NCBI GenBank assembly: GCA_947463395.1
Contig: CANHRV010000004.1
Location: forward strand, 1-27,558
From: Opitutia bacterium
GTDB taxonomy: Bacteria; Verrucomicrobiota; Verrucomicrobiia; Opitutales; UBA953
Direction: 5' to 3'
DNA: 27,558 bases
Positions 8,134 to 15,439 of the stretch are shown piece by piece (the first letter of the stretch is position 1; the number at the start of each line of letters is the position of its first letter). The notes beneath the pieces are model-generated. The model saw nothing but the letters and a program-made list of their open reading frames with translations. It did no database searches and had not been told where the DNA came from. The position numbers and the translations under genes are program-made.

Positions 8134-9126
8134 ATGCGTTCAGTCTTTTTCTCTCTCACTACCCTGCTGATTGCCGCTTCGCTACATGGGCAAACCCTTA
8201 TTTTTAAGGGTAACGAAAAATGGGAAATCAATGACCCCTTCAAGTTAGATAATTCAATCCCACCTAAACCCGTTAGAGACCCCAACAAAGCAACGATTAA
8301 TCTGGTTAAAGGCACCGTAGAAAAATCGTCGACCCAAGGTGGCGTCACCGTGGTTAATACCAAGAGACTCACCGATGTCGAAAAAATCGTTTGGCCTCAG
8401 TTCGATCGTATCACCGAAGCACAAAACTTTGTTAGCCGTGGTGAACCAGGAAAAGCACTGGATAGCATTGAGCCTGTCTTAGTCTTTTTTGAACCTTTGA
8501 AAAAGGTCCCCGGCAATCTCTGGCTTAAATCAGTTCTCATCAAACTGGATGCTCTCGATCGCCTGGAAAATGATGCTGCGACTACCAAGTATCTCGATAC
8601 GCTCGAACGCTCCGAAGAAGCCTCCAACCCTGAGTTAAGTCAAAAAGTGAAGCTCGCTCGCTTAACCCTTCGTGCCCGCAAGGGAGAAAACGAAGCGGTG
8701 ATTAAAGATGCGACCGATTTAATCGCTAAATCTGACGACCTCGATGTCCTCGCTCGCTTACACCTTGTTAAGGGTAATGCCTTACTCGCGACCAAAAAAT
8801 ATGAAGCAGCGATGAATACTTACCTACGAATACCTGTTTTCTATGGTTCACAAACCGATCATATGCCGAAAGCATTGCTTGGTGCAGCTCGTGCCTTCCG
8901 GGGCATGGATACCCCTGCCGCCCGTGAGCAAAAACTCGGCGAAGTATCGAATCGCTACCTCAAAAACCTTATCTCCACCTACCCCCTCTCCAAGGAAGCA
9001 GAAATTGCCAAAACCATGCTAACCAAGGAAGACCGTTCTCAAGTGGAAGCCGATGAGACAGTCAAAACGCCTGATGGTTCGCCACAACCTGAACCCGAGA
9101 GAACACCTCAGACGATTAACCACTAA
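8134..9126 (+). CDS. Exported protein with weak TPR-like repeats, ExbBD operon
   Basis: 330 aa. A signal peptide is evident (MRSVFFSLTTLLIAASLHGQ, cut probably after G19 or Q20). The mature part opens with a short polar domain (IFKGNEKWEINDP, residues 25-37), then ~95-300 are helical repeats resembling degenerate TPRs: AQNFVSRGEPGKALDSIEPV, LHLVKGNALLATKKYEAAMN with TYLRIP, and RYLKNLISTYPLSKEAE. The C-terminal ~35 residues are Pro/Glu-rich and likely disordered. I do not recognise a named family. It starts four bases after the stop of the large TPR gene and precedes exbB by 54 bases, so it is almost surely co-transcribed and likely partners the 1109-aa protein in the periplasm. The conserved-looking WEINDP segment could be a domain of its own. 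Confidence 0.72.
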   Translation: MRSVFFSLTTLLIAASLHGQTLIFKGNEKWEINDPFKLDNSIPPKPVRDPNKATINLVKGTVEKSSTQGGVTVVNTKRLTDVEKIVWPQFDRITEAQNFVSRGEPGKALDSIEPVLVFFEPLKKVPGNLWLKSVLIKLDALDRLENDAATTKYLDTLERSEEASNPELSQKVKLARLTLRARKGENEAVIKDATDLIAKSDDLDVLARLHLVKGNALLATKKYEAAMNTYLRIPVFYGSQTDHMPKALLGAARAFRGMDTPAAREQKLGEVSNRYLKNLISTYPLSKEAEIAKTMLTKEDRSQVEADETVKTPDGSPQPEPERTPQTINH

Positions 9127-9180
9127 GAGTCCTTGCTCCTTTCCAAAACCTAATCTAATAAATTCCACTCACGTCCACCT

Positions 9181-9966
9181 ATGAAAAAATTCCGTATCCC
9201 ATTCCTGACCACCCTGTTCTTCGGAATGACGACCGTCATCGCTCATGCCGCCGAAGCTGGTGTTAAGCAAAAAACCATGATGGATTTATTCCATGAAGGT
9301 GGCTGGGTTATGTATCCTATCACCGTCTGCTCGGTCGCCACGATTTGGCTGATTATCGATTGCACTATTCGCACAGGTGGCAAAAAACTTTACCCCGCTA
9401 ACCACGTACTACAATTACGTGAGTTGTTTAAGCAAGGCGACTACGTTGCATCATACAACTTCGCCAAGGCCTCCCCTTCGCCCGTTTGTGATATCGTCAA
9501 AGCTGGCCTTGGTTTGGCTCCTGATGGCAAAGTAATGGCCGAAGAAGCCATCATTTCTGAAATCTCACGAGTCCAAGCGGATCTCATGGGCCGCGCCTCC
9601 TATCTCTCCGTTATCGGGGTTTGCACACCGATGATTGGTCTGACGGGCACTGTTACGGGCATGATGAAGGCCTTCGATAAACTCGGCTCCTCGGGAGTAG
9701 GCGACCCTTCGCAGCTAGCTGCCGCTATCGGTGAAGTTCTAGTGGCTACTGGTGCTGGTCTCTTCATCGCTATCCCTGCCTTTATGGCTTATTATTTAGT
9801 TCGTAACCGTGTGACCAAGGGTATTCACGACTTACAAGAAATTACCAATGGCCTCTTCCGCTCATTCCCTTATGACGAAGTAGCAGGTCAAAACATTGGT
9901 GATATGGAAATTTACGCAGCAAAACCTGTCTGGAACACCTCCGCTGAAGGTGTTACCAACCAGTAA
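9181..9966 (+). CDS. exbB: MotA/TolQ/ExbB family proton-channel protein
   Basis: 261 aa inner-membrane subunit of a proton-driven motor. It starts with a cleavable-looking signal sequence (residues 1-24, ending AHAAEA), which E. coli TolQ lacks but which is common in ExbB homologues of Verrucomicrobia and Bacteroidetes. Three membrane segments follow: ~43-62 (VMYPITVCSVATIWLIID), ~142-162 (LSVIGVCTPMIGLTGTVTGM) and ~184-207 (GEVLVATGAGLFIAIPAFMA). The motif PMIGLTGTVTGM is the family signature in the second helix, with the polar Thr residues that line the ExbD-containing pore. The cytoplasmic loop ~65-140 is of normal size. It lies upstream of two exbD genes and downstream of two exported TPR proteins. 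ATG at 9181 has no visible Shine-Dalgarno sequence. Whether it serves TonB, Tol-Pal-like or other work cannot be told from its own sequence. Confidence 0.92.
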   Translation: MKKFRIPFLTTLFFGMTTVIAHAAEAGVKQKTMMDLFHEGGWVMYPITVCSVATIWLIIDCTIRTGGKKLYPANHVLQLRELFKQGDYVASYNFAKASPSPVCDIVKAGLGLAPDGKVMAEEAIISEISRVQADLMGRASYLSVIGVCTPMIGLTGTVTGMMKAFDKLGSSGVGDPSQLAAAIGEVLVATGAGLFIAIPAFMAYYLVRNRVTKGIHDLQEITNGLFRSFPYDEVAGQNIGDMEIYAAKPVWNTSAEGVTNQ

Positions 9967-9994
9967 GATAAACCCTCAACCTTTCTAGAATCAC

Positions 9995-10435
9995 ATGGCA
10001 GGCGGAGGCGGAGGCGGGGACGGGGAACCAGAATTCCAAGTGGCGCCGATGATCGACGTCCTCTTGGTGTTGCTCATCTTCTTCATGTCCATCACTTCGG
10101 CTCAAGTGTTGAAGGTCGACAAGAACATCAAACTTCCTGTGGCTGCTCACGGCATTAAGCGTGATGACAAAGCAGCGGCTGGCCTCATTAATATTTCTTG
10201 GGATGCCACCACCGGACAGGCTAAGTACAAGTTAGACGACCGAGAATTGGATCCGAATGACAAAGAGGGAATTGCTCGAGAGCTCAGTGCCCGCAAAGGC
10301 TCTAACGAAAAATACCGATTGCTCATCCGTGCCGACCGTCAGTGCCACGCTAAGTATATTTCCAAAGCCCTCGAATGGGGCGCTGAAGCTGGTATCGATA
10401 ACATTGCCTTCTCTGGCTTAAATCGCGAAGAATAG
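9995..10435 (+). CDS. exbD: ExbD/TolR family protein, first copy
   Basis: 146 aa. A short cytoplasmic start, a single membrane helix and a periplasmic domain, the ExbD layout. The helix motif APMIDVLLVLLIFFMSIT (17-34) contains Asp21, the membrane aspartate that carries protons in ExbD/TolR. The N-terminus is unusual: a run of six glycines (residues 3-8), encoded by a GGCGGA-type repeat at about 9999-10018. The periplasmic part (~40-146) ends in the typical ExbD fold segment YRLLIRADRQCHAKYISKAL and AEAGIDNIAFSGLNRE, which resembles the usual DKxVPYGxVVxVMDxxKxAGVxxIxLxT. It sits 28 bases after exbB and three bases before the second copy, so the motor probably contains both ExbD types. Confidence 0.92.
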   Translation: MAGGGGGGDGEPEFQVAPMIDVLLVLLIFFMSITSAQVLKVDKNIKLPVAAHGIKRDDKAAAGLINISWDATTGQAKYKLDDRELDPNDKEGIARELSARKGSNEKYRLLIRADRQCHAKYISKALEWGAEAGIDNIAFSGLNREE

Positions 10436-10438
10436 TCC

Positions 10439-10882
10439 ATGCGCCAAGCCCCTAAAGAACCACCAGCCGATGCTGGTTTTCAAATCGCACCTATGATTGA
10501 CGTGGTTTTCGTCATCATGCTGTTCTTCATGGTCATGGCTGGTGCCGTGAAAGTGGAACACGAACTCAAGACCACTCTACCTGGCAATGCGGAGACCGCA
10601 CAAGAAACCGAAATGCCTGATGAAGTAACCATCGGCGTATCTGAGAGTGGCCAGGTAACCATCAATGAAGATCCCGTTGGCTCCCCCCAAGACAAAGACC
10701 TAACTGGGCTCTTCAATGAAATGAAGAAAATCGCGGAAGCTGCCCGTCAGTCGAAAACAAAACTTTTAGTCACGGTACAAGCCGAAGAAACTGCTAAATA
10801 TGAAAGAGTCGTTAATGTACTCGATATGCTAGCTCTCGCGGAAGTGTCTAATGTGACATTCGCCGTGGCGGATGTGGAGTAA
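10439..10882 (+). CDS. exbD: ExbD/TolR family protein, second copy
   Basis: 147 aa, same layout as its upstream neighbour but clearly diverged. The membrane helix APMIDVVFVIMLFFMVMAGA (17-36) keeps the essential Asp at the same residue number, 21. The periplasmic domain (~45-147) includes LPGNAETAQETEMPDEVTIG, resembling the strand that follows the linker in ExbD proteins, and ends with TKLLVTVQAEETAKYERVVN and LALAEVSNVTFAV. It lacks the N-terminal glycine run. The gap to the first copy is three bases. Paired non-identical ExbD genes behind one ExbB are frequent in Verrucomicrobia and Bacteroidetes; two different subunits can form the dimer inside the ExbB pentamer (family knowledge), which I infer here. 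It is the last gene of the operon. Confidence 0.92.
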   Translation: MRQAPKEPPADAGFQIAPMIDVVFVIMLFFMVMAGAVKVEHELKTTLPGNAETAQETEMPDEVTIGVSESGQVTINEDPVGSPQDKDLTGLFNEMKKIAEAARQSKTKLLVTVQAEETAKYERVVNVLDMLALAEVSNVTFAVADVE

Positions 10883-10886
10883 GACT

Positions 10887-10910
10887 CCAAGAAAGACCCT
10901 ATTTTCTTGG
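10887..10910 (+). other. Hairpin overlapping the exbD terminator stem
   Basis: CCAAGAAA (10887-10894) can pair perfectly with TTTCTTGG (10903-10910) around an eight-base loop. Its last two bases are also the first two of the terminator stem that follows, so at those bases the two structures compete. It could help exonuclease protection of the mRNA end or weaken termination. Confidence 0.45.
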
Positions 10911-10935
10911 CCACTTCGGTGGCCTTTTTCTTTTT
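10909..10935 (+). terminator. Intrinsic terminator of the TPR-ExbBD operon
   Basis: GGCCAC (10909-10914), loop TTCG (10915-10918) and GTGGCC (10919-10924) form a six-pair stem capped by C-UUCG-G, an especially stable RNA tetraloop. T5-C-T5 follows directly (10925-10935). It lies 26 bases after the stop of the second exbD. Confidence 0.92.
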
Positions 10936-10949
10936 GGCAGATTGCCAAA
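10933..10949. repeat. Short inverted repeat after the exbD terminator
   Basis: TTTGGCA (10933-10939) and TGCCAAA (10943-10949) with a three-base loop. It overlaps the T tail of the terminator and is followed by an A run on the plus strand. A supporting role in ending thrC transcription from the other side is possible, but there is no T run in that direction. Confidence 0.4.
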
Positions 10950-11010
10950 TAAAAAAGTCCGCAAAAAGACCTCATAAAAAGAAACGACATTCTTTTACTT
11001 TTATTAACCC

Positions 11011-11070
11011 TTCCCTTTTCAGGTTACATTAATGCCATCGATAGACCTGACATAAACCGATAAAAGGGAA
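11011..11070. repeat. Nested inverted repeats between exbD and thrC
   Basis: The 241-base gap 10883-11123 is the only roomy convergent junction in the window. Beyond the exbD terminator it holds an outer pair, TTCCCTTT (11011-11018) with AAAGGGAA (11063-11070), and directly inside it an inner pair, TCAGGT (11019-11024) with ACCTGA (11045-11050). A 20-base loop separates the inner arms and a 12-base bulge sits on the 3' side. No T run follows on either strand, so it is not a plain intrinsic terminator, though on the minus strand it lies 54 bases after the thrC stop and could end or stabilise that transcript. Bases 10950-11010 are AT-rich. Bases 11098-11117 hold two CCAGCGAA copies 12 bases apart. 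I see no gene here. Confidence 0.5.
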
Positions 11071-11123
11071 AGTGCCTCACCCAAGGCGCAAACTGAGCCA
11101 GCGAAGTCACCAGCGAAACAAGC

Positions 11124-12455
11124 TTAGCGAAAACCAAGCTCAGATTCGAGGACTCGACGAATTTCAGTATAGTCGTTACCTGACTTAAGGGGAGCAGGTG
11201 CTGGCAAAGCGTAAGGGAATGTTGAAGCCTGACGGTCGCCAAAAGCTTCCTCTAAAACATCAGGGAACTTAGCAGGATGAGCGGTACCAAAAACAACAAC
11301 ATCGAGATTCTTTCGCGAATCACGAGCAACCAAATCCTCTGCCGCTTTCCAACCAACAGCGGTATGCGGACATAAGACATAACCACCGCGTGCCCTGACT
11401 CGGCGCATCGCATCCAAGGTCGCCGCATCATCAACCGTGACAGCGGAGACAGCTGGACCTCCTTCGCGCCATGCCAGTAAGCGACCTAAGTTATTAGGAT
11501 CTCCAATATCCATGGCGTTCGATAACGTGGGGTGAGCTCGACGAGGCTCGTACTTACCCGTGGCAAATAATTGCGGAAGTGGCGAATTAACATTGGTTGC
11601 CGCAATTAAGGTATCCACGGCTAAACCCATACGGCGTGCTAATTGCACGGCACCCACATTTCCAAGATTACCCGAAGGCACGACGACCGCCATCGCTCGT
11701 TGTGATTGGAGCAGTCGACGAGCATGAAAAGCAAAGGGCACTTGGGAAATTAGGCGAACAGGGTTTATCGAATTAGCTGTCAGCAAAGGCCGACGAGAGC
11801 GAAGACTATCATCGGCTAAGGCTCGCTTCACCAAAGCCTGACAATCATCAAAAGTGCCGTCGACCGAGATAGCCACAACACCAGGGCGAGCTCGTGCAAT
11901 TTGAGATTCCTGCACTGCACTCACCCCCACTCGTGGGTAGAGTACAACAGCTCGGACGCCTTTAACTCCAGAACAAGCCTCCGTAACCGCGGCTCCAGTA
12001 TCTCCAGACGTAGCGGCTAAGATGGTGAGTTCAGGAAAGTCTTGTCCCAAAACTTCCGCCGTCACTCGTACCAACATTCGTACCGCAAAGTCTTTAAAGG
12101 CAGCGGACGGACCGTGAAATAATTCGAGAACACTAATGTGCTCTGCTGAAGTCCCCGCAAAACCCGGAGGATAAACTAAAGGAACTGGGAAATTAAAAGC
12201 CTCTTCACAAAGACGGCGTAGCACCGAGGAACCGAGCACCTCGGAAAAATAAGGTGCCATAACCGCTTCGGCTAACTGCGGGTAGGTCGAATTTCGATGC
12301 GATTGGATAAAGGCAGAATCAAGTTGCGGGATTTCTTTGGGAACCCAAAGGCCACCTTTACCTGGCATCGAAGATAACAAAACATCGCGCAAAGAGGCGC
12401 GTTGTTGGTTATCGGCGGTAGAAACGAATTCCAACTTACGATTCGGAGAGGACAT
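11124..12455 (-). CDS. thrC: Threonine synthase
   Basis: Pyridoxal-phosphate enzyme converting O-phospho-L-homoserine to threonine and phosphate, the last step of threonine synthesis. With the start at 12455 it has 443 aa, normal for the bacterial form. The PLP lysine is Lys121 in LFHGPSAAFKDFAVR. The cofactor phosphate loop is AATSGDTGAAV; PSGNLGNVGA and TANSINPVRL are further family marks. The N-terminal domain with GGLWVPKEIPQL matches the threonine synthase N-domain. The open frame runs 46 codons further upstream, but that part lies inside thrB in another frame and is not conserved-looking. AAGGG five bases before the ATG supports 12455. The gene overlaps the end of thrB by 20 bases, indicating translational coupling. 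No thrA/hom gene is in view. Confidence 0.95.
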   Translation of the reverse strand: MSSPNRKLEFVSTADNQQRASLRDVLLSSMPGKGGLWVPKEIPQLDSAFIQSHRNSTYPQLAEAVMAPYFSEVLGSSVLRRLCEEAFNFPVPLVYPPGFAGTSAEHISVLELFHGPSAAFKDFAVRMLVRVTAEVLGQDFPELTILAATSGDTGAAVTEACSGVKGVRAVVLYPRVGVSAVQESQIARARPGVVAISVDGTFDDCQALVKRALADDSLRSRRPLLTANSINPVRLISQVPFAFHARRLLQSQRAMAVVVPSGNLGNVGAVQLARRMGLAVDTLIAATNVNSPLPQLFATGKYEPRRAHPTLSNAMDIGDPNNLGRLLAWREGGPAVSAVTVDDAATLDAMRRVRARGGYVLCPHTAVGWKAAEDLVARDSRKNLDVVVFGTAHPAKFPDVLEEAFGDRQASTFPYALPAPAPLKSGNDYTEIRRVLESELGFR

Positions 12456-13389
12456 GAACACCCTTAGGATTGATTCGAGAAACGTAGGCCGTGGCCTTAA
12501 TCGGCACAGCTGAAAACACATCGGTGACAGCTTGAGCAACCGTGCGAGCGACTTTTTCGCCCTCACAAAGAGCAAAAACACTGGGACCAGCACCTGAGAT
12601 AGAGAAACCTAAAGCACCAGCATTTAAGGCAGCTTTCTTGGCTCGATAAAACTCAGGGATTAATCGCTGACGATGCGGCTCAGCAATTAAATCATGCACC
12701 GATCGACTAATCAGTGCGTAATCACTTTGAAATAGTCCGCAGATTAATCCACCGAGATTACCACTTTGTTGAATCGAAGTTTCGATTTGTACGTGTCGTG
12801 GCATAATTTCCCGAGCGACTTTAGTCAGAACAACAATGTCAGGATGAATGACGGAAGCCCAAAGATTTTCTGGTATGGGAATATTATGAACATCGAGTTC
12901 GGCATTAGAGCGAATCAATGTAATTCCACCTAACAAACAGGGGCCGACATTGTCCGCGTGCCAAGCGCCATCAGCAGCGGCTTCACCAGCAACCACAAAA
13001 GGCAAAAGTTGACGACGACTTAAAGGCTCACCCAGCAACCGATTCACGGCGAAAGCTCCGCCGACTGCACTCGCAGCACTGGAGCCTAGTCCGCTTCCGA
13101 AAGGCATTTTTTTATGCACTTCCATTTCAATACCCACGTCGCCCTTGCCCAGATGACGCAATAAATCGAGCACCGCAACGCCTGCGGTATTTAACTTAGG
13201 ATCTAAAGGTAAACGACCATCGTCACCCGTGATTTTCGTGATTCGAAATCCAGGCTTCTCCGATCGACGAACCACGATTTCGTCCCCCGGCTGATCGATG
13301 GCAAATCCAAGCACGTCGAACCCGCAGGCCACATTGGCTACCGTGGCGGGAGAAAAAACTCTGACTTCTTTAAGTGGCATTTTAGACAT
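12436..13389 (-). CDS. thrB: Homoserine kinase
   Basis: GHMP-superfamily kinase phosphorylating L-homoserine, supplying the substrate of the overlapping thrC. From 13389 it has 317 aa, the usual size. The N-terminus VRVFSPATVANVACGFDVLG is the substrate-binding start of the family, in the ANVACGFD form seen in Bacteroidetes-like enzymes. The ATP loop is MPFGSGLGSSAASAVGG, the GHMP motif PxxxGLGSSAA. The C-terminal GFSISGAGPSVFAL is GHMP motif 3. Start choice is open: ATG at 13380 (three codons later) has no better support. ATG at 13455 would add 22 residues of unclear nature but has AGAGGA six bases upstream. The gene is divergent from nadE; their promoters must share the short gap 13390-13474. 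Confidence 0.93.
   Translation of the reverse strand: MSKMPLKEVRVFSPATVANVACGFDVLGFAIDQPGDEIVVRRSEKPGFRITKITGDDGRLPLDPKLNTAGVAVLDLLRHLGKGDVGIEMEVHKKMPFGSGLGSSAASAVGGAFAVNRLLGEPLSRRQLLPFVVAGEAAADGAWHADNVGPCLLGGITLIRSNAELDVHNIPIPENLWASVIHPDIVVLTKVAREIMPRHVQIETSIQQSGNLGGLICGLFQSDYALISRSVHDLIAEPHRQRLIPEFYRAKKAALNAGALGFSISGAGPSVFALCEGEKVARTVAQAVTDVFSAVPIKATAYVSRINPKGVHVLSES
12461..12465 (-). promoter_or_regulatory. Ribosome binding site of thrC inside the end of thrB
   Basis: On the minus strand AAGGG lies five bases before the ATG at 12455, within the last codons of thrB. It decides the thrC start against the longer open frame and suggests coupled translation of the two genes. Confidence 0.65.
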
Positions 13390-13474
13390 ATCAGCCCAAA
13401 AACGGGGAATTGAAAGACCTTTCGGGTTGCTTACCGAGGGGTCAACGGTGAACATCGACATTCCTCTGCCCAAA

Positions 13475-15418
13475 ATGACTAAACGGACCCACCCATACGG
13501 TTTCGTGGCCGTTGCGGCGGCCACCCCGGCCCTCCGCTTGGGTAACCCTGCGGCAAATGCCTTATTAGTAATCCAAGCGCTGGAAAAAGCAGCCGCCGAA
13601 GGGGCTGAGCTGGTCGTTTTACCGGAACTTTGCCTAACTGGTTATAGTTGCGGTGACCTTTTTGGTCAAAGAACCCTTCTCGTTGGTGCTCAAAAAGCCC
13701 TCGCCCAAGTTACCGAGGCAACAGCCCGCCTCGGGTTAACCACCATTGTTGGATTACCCCTCGAAGTCTCGGGACGTCTCTTCAATGTCGCCGTTTTTAT
13801 CTCCAAAGGAAATATTCTAGGCGTTGTTCCCAAAACTCATCTCCCCAATGTCGGCGAGTTCTACGAACAGCGTTGGTTTGCTTCCAGTCGCGTTGCTAAC
13901 TTCAAAGAAGTGGAACTACTCGGCCGAGTGACTCCTTTTGGTACTGATTTACTTTTTCAAGCAACCGATTTACCCGATTGCGTCGTTGGCATCGAAATCT
14001 GCGAAGATCTCTGGTCGGTACAACCACCAAGCGGGGCTCAAGCCTTAGCCGGCGCCACCCTACTCTGCAATCTCTCGGCTAGCGACGAACTTCTCACGAA
14101 ATCTTCTTACCGTCGCGACTTAGTACACTCGCAATCCGCCCGCTGTCTGGCGGCTTATGTTTATGCTGCCTCCGGCGCTGGTGAATCGAGCACCGATATT
14201 GTCTATAGCGGACATAGTTTAATTGCTGAAAACGGCACCGTCTTAGGTGAATCCGAAAGATTTCGTTTCGAACTCTCGCTCTTGGTAACTCAGGTCGATG
14301 TCGATAAACTACAAAACGAACGTCGTAAAAATAGTACCTTTTTTGGCACGACGGCACCCTATGTTCCTCGGACCATTGGCTTTGAATTAGGCCATCCTGT
14401 CGGTACAACACCCAAACTTCGCCGTCGCTTTTCTCAACAACCTTTCGTTCCTGCCGATGCGCAACGTCGCGATGAGAACTGCCAAGAAATTTTTGCGATT
14501 CAATCCACTGGCTTAGCTCGGCGTCTCCGTCATACGGGAGCTCGCCAAGTCGTGGTTGGTGTTTCTGGTGGATTAGACTCCACATTAGCCTTGCTGGTAA
14601 CTCTTGAAGCTTTTGGCCGTCTCGGCTTAGACCGCAAAGGTATCATCGGCATCACCATGCCTGGTCCAGGAACATCGGTACGCACACGCATGAACGCATT
14701 AAAGCTTATGGAAGCTTTAGGCATCACTGCACGCGAGATTCCTATTAATGAAGCGCTCGATAAACACTTAGCCGATATTCAACATCCTGCCAATAAACAC
14801 GATGTAACCTATGAAAATGCGCAAGCCCGGGAGCGAACGCAGATTCTGATGGATATAGCGAATCAGGTTGGAGGATTTGTTGTTGGCACCGGTGATCTTT
14901 CCGAAGCGGCATTAGGTTGGTGCACCTTCAACGCCGACCACATGTCCATGTACCACGTCAATATCGGTGTACCTAAAACATTAGTTCGCCATCTGGTATC
15001 ATGGGCCGCCCACGCGCGTCATGTCGGAAATGAGCGAGCCTTATTGGAAGATATCGTGGCAACACCTGTCAGTCCCGAGCTTCTCCCTGTTGGCAAGGAA
15101 GGTGAAATTACCCAACAGACCGAGCTTCTGGTTGGCCCATATGAATTACACGACTTCTTCCTCTTCCACCTTGTTCGAAACGCTTTCCGCCCAGCCAAGA
15201 TTCTCTGGCTCGCCGAACACGCCTTTGCTGGGAAGTATGACCAGGCTGAAATTCGCCATTGGTTAAAGGCCTTCTTAACCCGCTTCTTTAGCCAACAATT
15301 TAAGCGCTCTGCTATGCCTGACGGGCCCAAAGTAGGCTCTGTCGCCCTATCCCCTCGGGGCGATTGGCGAATGCCATCGGATGCTGAGGTCACAGCGTGG
15401 CTTGCGGAACTCGGCTAA
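13475..15418 (+). CDS. nadE: Glutamine-dependent NAD+ synthetase
   Basis: Makes NAD+ from deamido-NAD+ with ATP, taking ammonia from glutamine. With ATG at 13475 it has 647 aa, matching the two-domain bacterial form. The N-terminal nitrilase-like glutaminase has its triad: Glu51 (VVLPELCLTGYS), Lys120 (VVPKTHLPN) and Cys176 (GIEICEDLW). The numbering nearly coincides with the M. tuberculosis enzyme. The C-terminal N-type ATP pyrophosphatase has the loop VSGGLDSTLALL (363-374), and VVGTGDLSEAALGW and the metal- and substrate-binding C-terminal parts are present. The frame is open 59 codons further upstream, but that part is antisense to thrB and has no family resemblance. It heads a tight plus-strand group with the FAD oxidase, HAD protein and uvrB. 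Confidence 0.95.
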   Translation: MTKRTHPYGFVAVAAATPALRLGNPAANALLVIQALEKAAAEGAELVVLPELCLTGYSCGDLFGQRTLLVGAQKALAQVTEATARLGLTTIVGLPLEVSGRLFNVAVFISKGNILGVVPKTHLPNVGEFYEQRWFASSRVANFKEVELLGRVTPFGTDLLFQATDLPDCVVGIEICEDLWSVQPPSGAQALAGATLLCNLSASDELLTKSSYRRDLVHSQSARCLAAYVYAASGAGESSTDIVYSGHSLIAENGTVLGESERFRFELSLLVTQVDVDKLQNERRKNSTFFGTTAPYVPRTIGFELGHPVGTTPKLRRRFSQQPFVPADAQRRDENCQEIFAIQSTGLARRLRHTGARQVVVGVSGGLDSTLALLVTLEAFGRLGLDRKGIIGITMPGPGTSVRTRMNALKLMEALGITAREIPINEALDKHLADIQHPANKHDVTYENAQARERTQILMDIANQVGGFVVGTGDLSEAALGWCTFNADHMSMYHVNIGVPKTLVRHLVSWAAHARHVGNERALLEDIVATPVSPELLPVGKEGEITQQTELLVGPYELHDFFLFHLVRNAFRPAKILWLAEHAFAGKYDQAEIRHWLKAFLTRFFSQQFKRSAMPDGPKVGSVALSPRGDWRMPSDAEVTAWLAELG

Positions 15419-15429
15419 CCGTGCTTGAT

Positions 15430-15433
15430 GGAG
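15430..15433 (+). promoter_or_regulatory. Ribosome binding site deciding the FAD oxidase start
   Basis: GGAG six bases before the ATG at 15440. Competing in-frame starts (TTG 15425, ATG 15428) have no such element, so 15440 is preferred. Confidence 0.5.
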
Positions 15434-15439
15434 TTCGCG

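Noticed and set aside
7974..8372. Minus-strand open frame of 132 codons across the two exported TPR genes
   Set aside because: Antisense shadow of two convincing genes with signal peptides and repeats; no domain seen.
12456..12593. In-frame extension of thrC upstream
   Set aside because: Lies inside thrB in another frame; a ribosome site supports the ATG at 12455.
13298..13474. In-frame extension of nadE by 59 codons
   Set aside because: Antisense to the start of thrB and without resemblance to the glutaminase domain; triad numbering fits the start at 13475.
14094..14585. Minus-strand open frame of 163 codons within nadE
   Set aside because: Arg/Gln/His-rich shadow of a conserved gene with no recognisable domain or start signal.
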